From contig NZ_SMAK01000001.1 in assembly GCF_004346195.1 (NCBI RefSeq), positions 310,001-374,000 on the forward strand: 64,000 bases of DNA. Reading direction: 5' to 3'. Position numbers and translations under genes: made by a program. Positions 9,062 through 17,976 of this stretch are shown here, piece after piece. Within the stretch, counting starts at the first letter, position 1. Each line of letters starts with the position of its first letter. This stretch comes from Tepidamorphus gemmatus (GTDB taxonomy: Bacteria > Pseudomonadota > Alphaproteobacteria > Rhizobiales > Tepidamorphaceae). The notes beneath the pieces are model-generated. The model saw only the letters and a program-made list of their open reading frames with translations, ran no database searches and was not told the origin of the DNA.

Positions 9062-9733
9062 TCAGTCTTTCGGATGCTCGAACGGCACCGTGGTCTTGTG
9101 GATCGCGCCGCTGAGCGCGGCGACGGGCTTGGCGGCGAGACCGCGTGTCGCCATCTCGATGAGCGCGTCGGCGACGTCGTCGGCGGTCCAGGGGCCGTCG
9201 GGGTGGTACCACTTGGTGACCCAGTGAACGGCGCCAAGCAGCATGAACATCGCCAGCTTCGGATTGACGGGCAGGATGCTGCCGTCGCGGATACCTTCCT
9301 CGACGAGGCGACGCATGCGCTTCTCGAAGGCATCACGCAGCGCGATGATGCGCTTGGCGTCGTCGCCAGTCAGCGCGTTCTCCTCGAGGATGAGGACGGG
9401 TACGCCCATCGCGCCGATCATCTCGCGCAGGTAGCCCTTCATCCCGATCTGGATCTTCTCGAGGCCCGTCCGGCCTTCCGCCTCGCCGCGGTCCATGCAC
9501 TCGCGGGCGATCTCCATCGCCTCCTCGTGACAGGCGTAGAGCAGCTCGTTCTTGTTGCGGACGTAGCGGTAGAGGGCGGTCTTGGTAACGCCGAGCCGCT
9601 CGGCGACATCGTCGAGCGTCGTGCCGTGGCTGCCGCGCCGGTTGAAGACCCTGGCGGCCTCGCGAATGATCGCCTTGCGCTTGATCTCGAGCTGCTGCTC
9701 GCGATCGGGAACGGCGTTCGCCCAACGTGACAT
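9062..9733 (-). CDS. TetR-family regulator, first gene of the acid-uptake operon
   Basis: 223 residues from the MSRWANAVP start, which has a GGAGAGGGG ribosome site; a longer in-frame extension to 9817 would run through the promoter. The N-terminal helix-turn-helix (TTLDDVAERLGVTKTALYRY) is standard. The variable C-terminal ligand domain is of the FadR/AcuR-like type that senses acyl-CoA or acids. It is 16 bp upstream of the acyl-CoA dehydrogenase and almost certainly controls the whole nine-gene unit, including itself, through the inverted repeat at 9818-9845. The CoA-ester inducer is inferred. Confidence 0.88.
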   Translation of the reverse strand: MSRWANAVPDREQQLEIKRKAIIREAARVFNRRGSHGTTLDDVAERLGVTKTALYRYVRNKNELLYACHEEAMEIARECMDRGEAEGRTGLEKIQIGMKGYLREMIGAMGVPVLILEENALTGDDAKRIIALRDAFEKRMRRLVEEGIRDGSILPVNPKLAMFMLLGAVHWVTKWYHPDGPWTADDVADALIEMATRGLAAKPVAALSGAIHKTTVPFEHPKD

Positions 9734-10083
9734 TGCTGCCCCTCTCCGGTTCCGTGTCGACTTCGGCTGCCCGAAGGCGACGAACGGCGAACCGTTGTCA
9801 ATCTTATAGCTAGACACTCACAAAAATGTCCAGTCGTTTTTGTGAATGATGAGTAACTTTCGATAATGAGGATTCGGAAATGCCGCGCGTGCCATACCGG
9901 CCAGGCCTGTCCGGGGAGCAGGGGCTGGCGTCGCAGCGGATCGGCCGGCTCGATGCGGGCCGAGCCAGCACCTTCGGCACCGACAAGGGCGGCGATCGCA
10001 AGCCGCCCCGCGCCAGAACTGCATGGTTCGCGATCGCGTCGGTCGTGCCGCGGGCGGGCAGGTCACGATGGTCATTCGGACCG
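9734..10083. other. Intergenic region between cyclase and TetR genes
   Basis: 350 bp without a supportable gene. The first 110 bp are AT-rich and hold the promoter/operator described at 9803-9845. The rest is GC-rich, follows the cyclase stop, and shows no clear rho-independent terminator; the open frames through it lack ribosome sites and family resemblance. Confidence 0.6.
9803..9845 (-). promoter_or_regulatory. Promoter and inverted-repeat operator in front of the TetR-led operon
   Basis: Read on the minus strand, GGACAT (9826-9831) and TATAAG (9803-9808) are separated by 17 bp, a plausible sigma-70 promoter about 70 bp before the TetR start. A perfect 9-bp inverted repeat, TCACAAAAA/TTTTTGTGA with a 10-bp spacer (9818-9845), covers the -35 element and spacer, where a repressor would block transcription. 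The match to a TetR operator is by position; no consensus was tested. Confidence 0.5.
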
Positions 10084-11997
10084 TCAGGCGTTGCCGGACA
10101 GCTCCCTGCCGCCCTGCCAGAGCCAGATGCCAATCGAGCGGTCACGGCCGCGCAGCCGCGTACGGGGCGCCTTGCGGAATCCAGCCCGGGCGCGCTCGCC
10201 GGCGGCTGCGACGCCCGCCTCGATGAGCTGGTCCGAGACGATCGCCGTCGTATCGTGCTTGCGGGTCAGGGCCTGCAAGCGGCTCGCCACATTGACCGTA
10301 TCGCCGGCAACGTCGACCTCCCGCCGCGATCCGGCCGCGATCAGACCGAACGACACCGGGCCGCAATGGGCGCCGAAGCGAATGTCGAGCGACTCGCCGG
10401 CAGCGGGCGAGCGCGCGGTCGCCAGCGTCTCTCGAACGAAGTCCAGGGCCCGCGCCGGGGCGGCCACGTCCCTGCCGGGCGCGCCGAACAGCAGCATTCC
10501 GCCGTCGCCGAGCGACTTGACGAGAATGCCGCCATGGCGCTCCGCTGCCTCGGCGAGGAGGGCGAGCGTACGGCTCATCAGGGCGTGCACGGCCTCGGGC
10601 GCGGCGGATTGCGCGACCTCGGTGAACCCCTTGAGGTCGGCAAACACGACCGTGCAGATGATTGTCTTTGGACCGGCATGCTGGTCGAGTTCGGCGGCGA
10701 GCGCGCTGAGGACCGGTGCAAAGGCGGCCGTCTCGCGAATGCTCGACAATTCCTGCTGGCGCCGACGGCCGGTCGAAGCCATCGACCAGGTGGCAGCGAG
10801 CGCCACTGATGGCGCGACGGCGAGGGGCGGGATAGGCAGCGACAGCAGGACGCCGCTGCCGGTGAACAGGGCCTGCACGATGACCAGCCAGCCAGCGGTT
10901 GCGATCAGGGCGAGGGCGATGCCGGCGACGAGACCGCTCGCCAGCACGAGCCAGGACGACAGCCATGCGAGCAGAAAGGCGGCTGCAAACGAGGCGGCGA
11001 CCGACCAGGCCGGTTGATACAGAACCCGTCCGCTGAGAATGTTGTCTGTAACCGTCGCGAGCAGGTCGGTGCCCGGCAGGGCAACGTCGAATGGACTGCG
11101 GAACTGATCCCCAACGCCTGCCGCCGTCACGCTGATGAAGGCGATGCTGTCGCGCAGGATGTTGGTCTGCGACGAACCGTCGAGCAGATCGCGGGCCGCG
11201 ATGCGCGCAAAGGTGTCGGCTGGCCCGTAATGATTGACGACGAGGCGATCCAGGTCGTCGAGTGGCAGGCGCGTCTCGCCGATGTCGAGGAACGCGCCGA
11301 GCCAGAGCACCATGTCCGATCGACGGACGCCGAGAGCCCGCGCCGCGACGACGGCCGGCAGGAAGGGGAAGTAGTGTTCCCCGAACCGGACGGCCATCTC
11401 GGCGTGGCTGACGCCGCCGGTCTCGGAGCGGACGACGTTGACATGACCGTATCCCGCCGCATCCAGGAACGGCGCATCGGGCAGGACCACGCCGGAGGGA
11501 TGTGGTACGCCCGTCCGCAAGCCCCGCCCCTGCCGGACCACGGCGAATGCCGATGCGATGACGGGTGCGGGAAGCTCCGGCGGCGGCGTCGTACCCTCCT
11601 GAAACAGAAAGGCGACCGGCAGAAGCACATTGCCTGCTTCGGAGATCGCCCGCGACAGGCTGGCGTCGGCGGCGGGGCTGGTCAGCCGCGAGGCCGGCAG
11701 CAGGATGTCAGGCACGATCAGCCGGGCGCCGGCGGCTTTGGCCGACCGGATGATCTCGGCGAGGACGGTCCGGTCGAGGGGAAAGCCCCCCATGGATTCA
11801 AGAGTCTTGTCGTCGATGTCGATGAGCACGATCGGCGCGGCGGGCCGCAGCGGTCCGCGAAGCCGAAACTGTGCATCGAGTGCTGTGTCCTCCAGAACGG
11901 CGAGAGGGGCATTGGCCGGGACGGTCGCCAGGACCGCGGCCAGCGCCGCCGCGATCGCGAGCGCGGCGGAGGCGAGGCCGGCCCGTATCGGGGTCAA
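10084..11997 (-). CDS. CHASE2-domain class III adenylate/guanylate cyclase
   Basis: 637 residues from a TTG start with AAGG upstream, 10 bp after the fecR-like gene. Order: one N-terminal membrane helix, a periplasmic CHASE2 sensor (about residues 35-320, opening with VLIDIDDKTLESMGGFPLDR), three membrane helices (about 335-415), then a class III nucleotide cyclase domain (about 445-630). Metal-binding Asp residues (FADLKGFT and KSLGDGG) and the transition-state Asn/Arg (TVNVASR) are present, so it should be active and make cAMP, less likely cGMP. A periplasmic signal, possibly passed by the FecR-domain neighbour, would set cytoplasmic cAMP. Confidence 0.9.
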   Translation of the reverse strand: MTPIRAGLASAALAIAAALAAVLATVPANAPLAVLEDTALDAQFRLRGPLRPAAPIVLIDIDDKTLESMGGFPLDRTVLAEIIRSAKAAGARLIVPDILLPASRLTSPAADASLSRAISEAGNVLLPVAFLFQEGTTPPPELPAPVIASAFAVVRQGRGLRTGVPHPSGVVLPDAPFLDAAGYGHVNVVRSETGGVSHAEMAVRFGEHYFPFLPAVVAARALGVRRSDMVLWLGAFLDIGETRLPLDDLDRLVVNHYGPADTFARIAARDLLDGSSQTNILRDSIAFISVTAAGVGDQFRSPFDVALPGTDLLATVTDNILSGRVLYQPAWSVAASFAAAFLLAWLSSWLVLASGLVAGIALALIATAGWLVIVQALFTGSGVLLSLPIPPLAVAPSVALAATWSMASTGRRRQQELSSIRETAAFAPVLSALAAELDQHAGPKTIICTVVFADLKGFTEVAQSAAPEAVHALMSRTLALLAEAAERHGGILVKSLGDGGMLLFGAPGRDVAAPARALDFVRETLATARSPAAGESLDIRFGAHCGPVSFGLIAAGSRREVDVAGDTVNVASRLQALTRKHDTTAIVSDQLIEAGVAAAGERARAGFRKAPRTRLRGRDRSIGIWLWQGGRELSGNA

Positions 11998-12007
11998 TGC
12001 CGCGCCT

Positions 12008-12649
12008 TCATTGCATGTTCGTGCGTTCGTCTATCGAGGCGATGCGGGGCGCACTCCATTTCGTCGGCGCGTCCGGCATGATCAGTACAGCGGAATTGCC
12101 GGGTGACGGCTTGATGTCGATGCCTTCGCCTTCGGTGAGTTCGACCGTCATCGCAGCGGATGCCGGCGAGACCGCGACGCGCCCGGCCCAGACGAACACC
12201 GCCATCCCGGCCGGGGAGGCCTCGACGAAGAACCGGGTCGAACGCACGGCAGCGACTCCCATGCCGGTGCGGACCTCGAGTCGGCGCGCCTCGGGGCTGG
12301 GCGCGGCCAGAACCCGCACGGCACCGCTGACCAGGTCTATGATCCCGGACAGGAAACCGTCCGGGCTTGCCGGAACGAGCTCCGCCATCGACACCGCGGT
12401 GTCGGCGGCGAGTGTCACCGTCGAGCCGTCGACGAGCTCGACCAGCACCTTGCCGTCGGCACCGGACCGGATGTTCGCCGCACTGTCAACGGCCTGGCCG
12501 ACGAACGCGGGCGCGATCGTTCCGGCCTGCACGATCTCCACCTCGCCCTGGACCCGCACGATCGTTCCGACCGTCACCGCAGCCGCAGACGCGCACGATC
12601 CCGCCATAAGGCCGGCAGCGACCAGCGATGTTGCGATGGGACGTCGCAT
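12008..12649 (-). CDS. Exported FecR-domain protein paired with the CHASE2 cyclase
   Basis: 213 residues with a Sec signal peptide ending near ASAAA-VT. The body is a FecR beta-domain: GTIVRVQGEVEIV, then GADGKVLVELVDGSTVTLAAD and VRTGMGVAAVRSTRFFVEA. Unlike the FecR of iron uptake it has no membrane helix after the signal and no cytoplasmic anti-sigma part, so it should be a free or tethered periplasmic protein. A GGAGAT ribosome site supports the start. Its stop is 10 bp before the cyclase start. FecR/CHASE2-cyclase neighbours are a recurrent pairing; a role as ligand or partner of the CHASE2 sensor is inferred. Confidence 0.82.
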   Translation of the reverse strand: MRRPIATSLVAAGLMAGSCASAAAVTVGTIVRVQGEVEIVQAGTIAPAFVGQAVDSAANIRSGADGKVLVELVDGSTVTLAADTAVSMAELVPASPDGFLSGIIDLVSGAVRVLAAPSPEARRLEVRTGMGVAAVRSTRFFVEASPAGMAVFVWAGRVAVSPASAAMTVELTEGEGIDIKPSPGNSAVLIMPDAPTKWSAPRIASIDERTNMQ

Positions 12650-12777
12650 CTTCGATCTCCTAGACGTTCCGGCACCAGGGGCCGTCCGAGCCGGTCGCAG
12701 CGCAGGCCGCGGCTACGCAGCCGGACAACCACACGCATCATAGGCGCTCCGGATTTCCGTAGCGAGACCGTGCTGTT

Positions 12778-13662
12778 TCAGTTGCGTTTGCCTGCGTCGC
12801 CGCTCAGAACCTCAATCAGCGCGGCGATGTCCGAGTCCGCCAGTCCATAGCGTGCGGTCGCACGATACAGTTCGGCTGCCAGCGAGGACATCGGCAGCAC
12901 GGCATCGACCTTGCGGCCAGCCTCCAGGACGGCATCGAGATCCTTCAGCATCAGTCGCGAGGAGCCGATCGGTCGCGAGTAGTCGCGGGCCGCCATGCGG
13001 GGCGCGAACAGGCGGAACGGTGCGGAATCGGCGAACCCGCCGGCCAGCGCCTCGGTCAGGCAGGTCGCATCGATGCCGGCGGCCTCGGCGAAGGCGATTG
13101 CTTCAGCGACGACCGCGATGGTGCAGCCGGAAATGATCTGATTGACGAGCTTGGTCACCTGGCCGGCGCCGACCGGTCCCATATGGGTGAAACGGGCACA
13201 AAGCGGCGCCACCAGCGGGCGAACGGCCTCCACATCTGCCGCAACGCCGCCTGCCATGATCGTCAGGGTTCCCTGCTCGGCTCCGGGGACACCACCGGAA
13301 ACAGGGGCGTCGATCCAGGCTGCGCGGGTGGCCTCGGCGATGCGGGCGGCGATGATCCGGGTCCGGTCCGGCGAGATCGTGGAGAAATCGACGATCCGCT
13401 TCAGCTGTCCGGCCTCCGCCAGGCCCGCCGGACCCAGCACGACGGCCTCCACTGCGTCCGCGTCCGTCAGGCAGAGAAACACCGCATCGGTCTCGCGGGC
13501 GGCTGCCATCGGGGTTTCCGCGATCCGGGCGATGTTGCGGAACGGTACCGTCTTCTCGCGGCTGCGGTTCCAGACCACGAGGTCCGTTCCGGCCTCGGCC
13601 AGCCGCCGCGCCATCGGCGCACCCATCAGGCCCAGTCCGAGGAAGGCGATCCGGGGTCTCAT
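12778..13662 (-). CDS. 3-hydroxyisobutyrate dehydrogenase family NAD(P)-dependent reductase
   Basis: 294 residues from the MRPRIAFLG start, which overlaps the upstream ilvD-like stop by 4 bp (ATGA) and has a GAGGAG site; eight further codons upstream would extend it into that gene. The N-terminal Rossmann motif [13 protein letters not shown] binds NAD(P). The substrate loop [19 protein letters not shown] and catalytic Lys in [12 protein letters not shown] fit the beta-hydroxyacid dehydrogenase family (3-hydroxyisobutyrate, tartronate semialdehyde and relatives). Coupling to a dehydratase suggests the two act in sequence on a hydroxy or sugar acid. The substrate is not known. Confidence 0.86.
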   Translation of the reverse strand: MRPRIAFLGLGLMGAPMARRLAEAGTDLVVWNRSREKTVPFRNIARIAETPMAAARETDAVFLCLTDADAVEAVVLGPAGLAEAGQLKRIVDFSTISPDRTRIIAARIAEATRAAWIDAPVSGGVPGAEQGTLTIMAGGVAADVEAVRPLVAPLCARFTHMGPVGAGQVTKLVNQIISGCTIAVVAEAIAFAEAAGIDATCLTEALAGGFADSAPFRLFAPRMAARDYSRPIGSSRLMLKDLDAVLEAGRKVDAVLPMSSLAAELYRATARYGLADSDIAALIEVLSGDAGKRN

Positions 13663-15386
13663 GCCTCGGGCTCCTCGATCGGCCATTCTGCGGCACCGTC
13701 ATGGGTGACCGCGCCGAGATGCGCGGAGCCGACCTGGGCGGCATATTTCTGCAGGACGCCACTCAGCTTCACCCTGCGTGGCCTCGGCGACCAGGCGGCG
13801 CGTCGGCGCGCGATCTCGGCGTCGTCGACCAGCAGGTCGATGCGGCGCGCCAGCGCATCGATGCGTATGCGGTCGCCGGCCTCGACCAGTGCGAGCACCC
13901 CACCGGCCGCGGCCTCGGGACTGACATAGCCGATGCACATGCCGCGCGTCGCGCCCGAGAAGCGTCCATCGGTGACCAGCGCCACCTTCTCGCCCATGCC
14001 CTGGCCGTAGATGACGGCGGTCGGACCGAGCATTTCGCGCATGCCGGGACCGCCCTTCGGACCCTCGTTGCGGATGATGATGACATCCCCTTCCGCGTAG
14101 GCCCGCCTGCGGATGGCGGCCATGCACTCCTCCTCGCTCTCGAAGACCCGGGCCGGTCCTTCGTGGACAAGGGTCTTCAGACCCGCGACCTTTATCAGCG
14201 CACCGTCCGGAGCGAGGTTGCCGCGCAGCACGATCACGCCGCCATTCGGCGAAATCGGGTTGTCGACGGACCGGATCACCTCGCCATCGGGGGGCGGCGC
14301 GCCCGCCACCTCCTCGGCCAGCGTGCGGCCGGTGACCGTCATCGCCGTTCCGTCGATCGCGCCGGCGCGGATCAGTTCCTTGACGATGACGGCGACACCG
14401 CCGACCGCATGGACGTGCTGGGCGTAGTAGCGGCCGCCCGGCTGCAGGTTGCCGATCAGCGGCGTGCGCTCGAAGACGGCCGCGGCATCGGCCAAGGTGA
14501 AACGGATACCGGCTTCATTGGCGATCGCCGGAATGTGCATCGCGGCGTTGGTGGAGCCTCCCGTCGCCGCGACGATCGCGCAGGCATTCTCGAGGCTCGC
14601 GCGGGTGATCATGTCGCGCGGCAGCGGGCCGCCATTGGTCAGGATTTCCATTACCAGCCGGCCGGCGCGGCGGTTCAGGCCCCGGCGCGCGGCATCGACG
14701 GCGGGCAGCATGGCAGAGCCCATCGGTGCAAGGCCCAGCACCTCGGCGACCATTGCCATGGTGTTGGCGGTGAACTGGCCGGGGCAAGCGCCGACCGTCG
14801 GCAATGCCGCGCGCTCCAGCCGGTCGACCTCGTCGCGACCGATCGTCCCGGTCATGGCGCTGCCCACCGCCTCGTAAGCGGTCAGGATCGAGACGTCCTT
14901 GCCGTCCAGCGCACCGACCAGTGCGGCGCCGCCGTAGACGAACACCGACGGCACGTTGAGGCGGACCATCGCCATCATCATTGCGGGCAGGTTCTTGTCG
15001 CAGCCGCCAAACGCCACGAGCCCGTCATAGGCATGGGCCCGCATGACCAGCTCGACCGAGTCGGCGATCAGTTCGCGCGATACCAGCGAGCATTTCATGC
15101 CCTGGTGGTTCATGCTGATGCCGTCGGAAACGGATATGGTCGTGAACGAGCGCGGCGTACCGCCGGCCTCCGAAACACCGGCATGGGCGTCGGCCGCCTG
15201 GATGTCCAAATTGCCGACACACGGGGTCGTCTCGCCGAAGGTGGAGACGATGCCGATGAAGGGCCGGGCGATGTCCGCGTCGGAAAGACCCATGCCCCGC
15301 ATGAAGGCCCGGTGCGGCGCCCTGTCGAGGCCGTCGGTGGTGATGCGCGAGCGCAGTCGGCGCCCGGCTGGCCGGTCTGACGTCAT
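13659..15386 (-). CDS. ilvD: IlvD/Edd-family dihydroxy-acid dehydratase
   Basis: 575 residues, the normal length for dihydroxy-acid dehydratase, an iron-sulfur enzyme that makes 2-keto acids from 2,3-dihydroxy acids. The cluster-binding Cys motifs are visible: [20 protein letters not shown] and [11 protein letters not shown]. The substrate/Mg region [14 protein letters not shown] departs from the usual GTEGM of biosynthetic IlvD. GGAG lies upstream of the start. It could be the biosynthetic ilvD, but coupling to a HIBADH-type reductase and the adjacent ArsR regulator are more like a catabolic sugar-acid dehydratase. The symbol reflects family, not proven role. Confidence 0.85.
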   Translation of the reverse strand: MTSDRPAGRRLRSRITTDGLDRAPHRAFMRGMGLSDADIARPFIGIVSTFGETTPCVGNLDIQAADAHAGVSEAGGTPRSFTTISVSDGISMNHQGMKCSLVSRELIADSVELVMRAHAYDGLVAFGGCDKNLPAMMMAMVRLNVPSVFVYGGAALVGALDGKDVSILTAYEAVGSAMTGTIGRDEVDRLERAALPTVGACPGQFTANTMAMVAEVLGLAPMGSAMLPAVDAARRGLNRRAGRLVMEILTNGGPLPRDMITRASLENACAIVAATGGSTNAAMHIPAIANEAGIRFTLADAAAVFERTPLIGNLQPGGRYYAQHVHAVGGVAVIVKELIRAGAIDGTAMTVTGRTLAEEVAGAPPPDGEVIRSVDNPISPNGGVIVLRGNLAPDGALIKVAGLKTLVHEGPARVFESEEECMAAIRRRAYAEGDVIIIRNEGPKGGPGMREMLGPTAVIYGQGMGEKVALVTDGRFSGATRGMCIGYVSPEAAAGGVLALVEAGDRIRIDALARRIDLLVDDAEIARRRAAWSPRPRRVKLSGVLQKYAAQVGSAHLGAVTHDGAAEWPIEEPEA

Positions 15387-15473
15387 CGCAATCTCCGCTG
15401 GCGGACGAGGCGCGATCCGGTGCAGGCGACAGCGCCGAGCATGGCTTCGAAACGGCGGCCCTGCGTCTGCATG

Positions 15474-15896
15474 TCAGCGACGATCGAGGGCAGGGGAGCA
15501 GAACAGTTCGTGCAGGGCGGTGATGATCTTGGCGACCTCCGCGTCGGCAATCCGGTAAAATATCATCCGGCCGTTCCGGCGGGTCGTCACCAGATTGTCG
15601 GCGCGCAGGCGTGCGAGCTGCTGGGAGACGGCCGCCTGCGGGAGTGTCAGCATCCGCTCGAGGTCGGAAACGGACCGTTCGCCATCCGCAAGCAGGCACA
15701 GGATCAGCAGTCGGGTCTCGTGCGACAGCGCCTTGAGCAACTCGCTCGCCTTGCGCGCCTGGACCGCAAACGCCTGCACTTCCTCAGGCGTCGACGGAAG
15801 CCTGATCTCGTCGCCGGTCGCGGCCGCGGGAGTCGATCTGGATACCGGCATGGGCGACTCGGCCAACCTGATGCTATGTCCTGCTCGCGGCTGCAA
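15474..15896 (-). CDS. ArsR-family winged-helix regulator
   Basis: 140 residues (an alternative start at 15851, MPVSRS, gives 125). The winged helix runs from KALSHETRLLILCLL through LTLPQAAVSQQLARLRADNL to the wing RRNGRMIFYRI. There is no CVC-type metal site, so it probably senses something other than arsenic, for example redox state or a metabolite. It lies between the divergent 3-hydroxyacyl-CoA dehydrogenase and the IlvD/HIBADH pair, so it may control either. A repeat cluster in its promoter (15925-15965) is the candidate operator. Confidence 0.85.
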   Translation of the reverse strand: MQPRAGHSIRLAESPMPVSRSTPAAATGDEIRLPSTPEEVQAFAVQARKASELLKALSHETRLLILCLLADGERSVSDLERMLTLPQAAVSQQLARLRADNLVTTRRNGRMIFYRIADAEVAKIITALHELFCSPALDRR

Positions 15897-15924
15897 ATTA
15901 TCCGATCCGGACCTGCGCGCAAGC

Positions 15925-15965
15925 CACGCCTTCTCATATGCTTAGCGCAACATATGCTTGGCGTG
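15925..15965. promoter_or_regulatory. Repeat cluster between ArsR and 3-hydroxyacyl-CoA dehydrogenase genes
   Basis: Two near-identical 13-bp direct repeats, CATATGCTTAGCG (15935-15947) and CATATGCTTGGCG (15951-15963), are spaced 16 bp apart, about 1.5 helical turns. They are flanked by an inverted pair CACGCC (15925-15930) and GGCGTG (15960-15965). AT-containing dyads of this kind in front of an arsR-family gene are typical operator material. The assignment rests on position and repetition only. Confidence 0.4.
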
Positions 15966-16089
15966 ACGTGGCGACGACCGGAACTTGGGCGACGGTGCGC
16001 CCGGCGCGCCGGCGGCAAACGCGGCAATTGAGCGGGGCGATCGCGGCCGAATTGCGTCGGGGCGGGAGCGGTTGATCGGGAGAGCCGGC

Positions 16090-17019
16090 ATGGCGGTCGA
16101 CATTGCAGTGGTCGGTGCGGGGCTCATGGGGCACGGCATCGCCTATCTGTTCGCGCGGGCGGGCCACCGGGTGAGGGTCCACGACAGCTCACCGGCCGTG
16201 CTGGCCTCGCTGCCGCACCGTCTCGCCGGCATCGCCGATCTCTTCGGCGATGATGCTGCGGTCTGCGCGCGGATCAGCCCAGGATCCGATCTTGCGGCGA
16301 CGGTCGCCGGTGCCGGGTTCGTGTTCGAGGCGGTTCCCGAGATCGTCACGCTCAAGCAGGAGCTGTTCGCCGACCTCGAACGCCTGACGGACCGGGACTG
16401 CATCCTGTGCTCGAACTCGTCGGCCATTCCGACGGGTACCATCGCGGCGAAGGTGCACGACCGGAGCCGGGTGGTGGGCACGCACTTCTGGAATCCGCCG
16501 CATCTCGTGCCCCTCGTCGAAGTCGTGCAATCCGGGCCGGAGACGCTGGCGGCCGTCGAGACGGTCATCGCGCTGCTGAAAGCCGCCGGCAGACATCCGG
16601 TGCACGTGCGCCGCGATATTCCCGGCTTCATCGGCAACCGCCTGCAACATGCGCTGAAGCGTGAGGCGATCGCGCTCGTAGCCGCCGGGGTCTGCGACGC
16701 CGAGACCCTCGATGATGTCGTCAAGTACGGCTTCGGCAGCCGGCTCGGTGTGCTCGGCCCGATGGAGCAGTCGGATCTGGTCGGGCTCGACCTGACCCGC
16801 AACATCCACGAGACGCTGATGCCCGATCTCGACCGCACCGACCGGCCGCACCCCTATCTCATCGAGCAGGTGGAGGCGGGCCGGCTCGGCATGAAGACCG
16901 GCGAGGGCTTCCGCAAGTGGACGCCCGAAAGCGCCGAGGCCGTGCACCGACGGCTGCGCGAGGCGCTGATCGCGGGTCTGCGCAAGACGTCGCCGGCGCA
17001 CGACGACCCCGATCGCTGA
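16090..17019 (+). CDS. 3-hydroxyacyl-CoA dehydrogenase (NAD-dependent, monofunctional)
   Basis: 309 residues from MAVDIAVVG, preceded by GGGAG; the frame is open 35 codons upstream without a ribosome site. It oxidises (S)-3-hydroxyacyl-CoA to 3-ketoacyl-CoA. The Rossmann motif VVGAGLMGHGIAYLF, the catalytic His/Glu pair in GTHFWNPPHLVPLVEVV, and the C-terminal helical domain (DIPGFIGNRLQHAL, MKTGEGFRKW) are all present. It is transcribed alone and divergent from the ArsR gene. Beta-oxidation or a short hydroxyacid path are both possible. Confidence 0.88.
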   Translation: MAVDIAVVGAGLMGHGIAYLFARAGHRVRVHDSSPAVLASLPHRLAGIADLFGDDAAVCARISPGSDLAATVAGAGFVFEAVPEIVTLKQELFADLERLTDRDCILCSNSSAIPTGTIAAKVHDRSRVVGTHFWNPPHLVPLVEVVQSGPETLAAVETVIALLKAAGRHPVHVRRDIPGFIGNRLQHALKREAIALVAAGVCDAETLDDVVKYGFGSRLGVLGPMEQSDLVGLDLTRNIHETLMPDLDRTDRPHPYLIEQVEAGRLGMKTGEGFRKWTPESAEAVHRRLREALIAGLRKTSPAHDDPDR

Positions 17020-17458
17020 TGCCGTTTGCCAGGCCGGAAGCCCTTGCTTAGGGCGAGCCCGAGGCTCCGGTTCCGGGCAGATCGCCGTCGCATGACGGGA
17101 AGCAGTCCATCCTCAAGGCAGACCCACGTCACTGATCGACTCGTGGGCAGATCGCGCTGCGCGCCGTGCCGTCATGATGCTGATCCGCGTTGGAAGGCCA
17201 CGGACTCTCCGGAGTTGCACGGCTTGGCACGCGCCTCGCCTCTCCGCTGGTCAACGCTTCTCCGGGCGAGAGAGGGCAGGGATGAGCGGCGCGGCACCCG
17301 AGGGTTTCATGCGCCGCTCGGTCTGCAGGGCCGGGTCACCGGCTCGCATCTCACCTCGATGCAGTCGATGGACAGCTTCTGCGCCGCGCACCGTGACCGC
17401 TCCCTGTCGCTTCGGAAGGGGGGCACCGTGCCGCACCGGCCATGCACGCATCGGACGA
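17020..17458. other. Long convergent intergenic region with repeat-like sequence
   Basis: About 440 bp between converging genes, much longer than its neighbours. Frames through it have no convincing product. Around 17235-17280 an imperfect inverted repeat (GCCTCTCC opposite GAGAGGGC) followed by GGGATGAG resembles the GC-rich palindromic units common between genes in Hyphomicrobiales. The whole stretch may be decayed repeat or gene remnant. Confidence 0.45.
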
Positions 17459-17932
17459 CTACTCGATCAACTCCGCATCGTAGGCGGCGAGCGTGAAGCT
17501 CATGTCGACGGCGACGGACTTGAGCAGCGCCATCCGCGAATGGCGCGCGGCGCGGAGGCGACCTGCCTCGCAGTCTCTGAGTGCCTCGATGAACAGCGTC
17601 AGCAGCCGCATGTAGGAGAGGACGAAATCCGACGGCGAGACGTGATGCTGACGGTGGCGCAGACCGATCAAACGCGCCACCTGCTCGGGGTTGTCCGCCT
17701 GCGCGCCACCAAAGACCCGGCTCCAGTGGCGCTTCTGGCTTTCGATGAGGCGGGCGACCTGGGCGTCGGACAGCCTGGGCATGAAGCCGGTCCGGCGGAT
17801 GTCGGCGTAGAACGTGGCAAGGATCGTGTCCAGCGACGGTTCGATGACCTTCCAGGCGCGGGCCGCCTCCCGGCGATCGGCGTCGCTGATATCGAGAAAG
17901 GCCTCCACATCTGGCCGCGATGGCATGTCCAT
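17459..17932 (-). CDS. Stand-alone sensor globin (globin-coupled-sensor type)
   Basis: 157 residues, all in one globin domain of the protoglobin/globin-coupled sensor type, with no output domain. The proximal haem ligand is probably His93 in LIGLRHRQHHVSP, which aligns with His103 of the adjacent chemoreceptor. The pre-A region (MDMPSRPDVEAFLDIS) and the E/F helices (ESQKRHWSRVFGG) fit. It starts 44 bp after the chemoreceptor stop, in the same direction, so the two are probably co-transcribed. It may buffer O2 or NO, or compete with or dimerise with the receptor globin; this is inference. No second domain was lost by frameshift as far as I can see. Confidence 0.78.
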   Translation of the reverse strand: MDMPSRPDVEAFLDISDADRREAARAWKVIEPSLDTILATFYADIRRTGFMPRLSDAQVARLIESQKRHWSRVFGGAQADNPEQVARLIGLRHRQHHVSPSDFVLSYMRLLTLFIEALRDCEAGRLRAARHSRMALLKSVAVDMSFTLAAYDAELIE

Positions 17933-17976
17933 GTCGGTTCGATCCCAGTGCTGTCCGTCGGAGCCGTGACTTCCCG

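Noticed and set aside
13701-15380. 559-codon plus-strand open frame
   Set aside because: Mirror image of the ilvD-like gene, with no start signal and low-complexity translation.
12778-15386. Biosynthetic valine/isoleucine operon
   Set aside because: Only an IlvD-type gene is present, joined to a reductase of catabolic type; no ilvC, ilvB or leu genes are nearby.
17020-17458. A hidden gene in the 440-bp convergent gap
   Set aside because: Frames of up to 156 codons exist on both strands, but none has a family motif and most overlap the flanking genes on the other strand.
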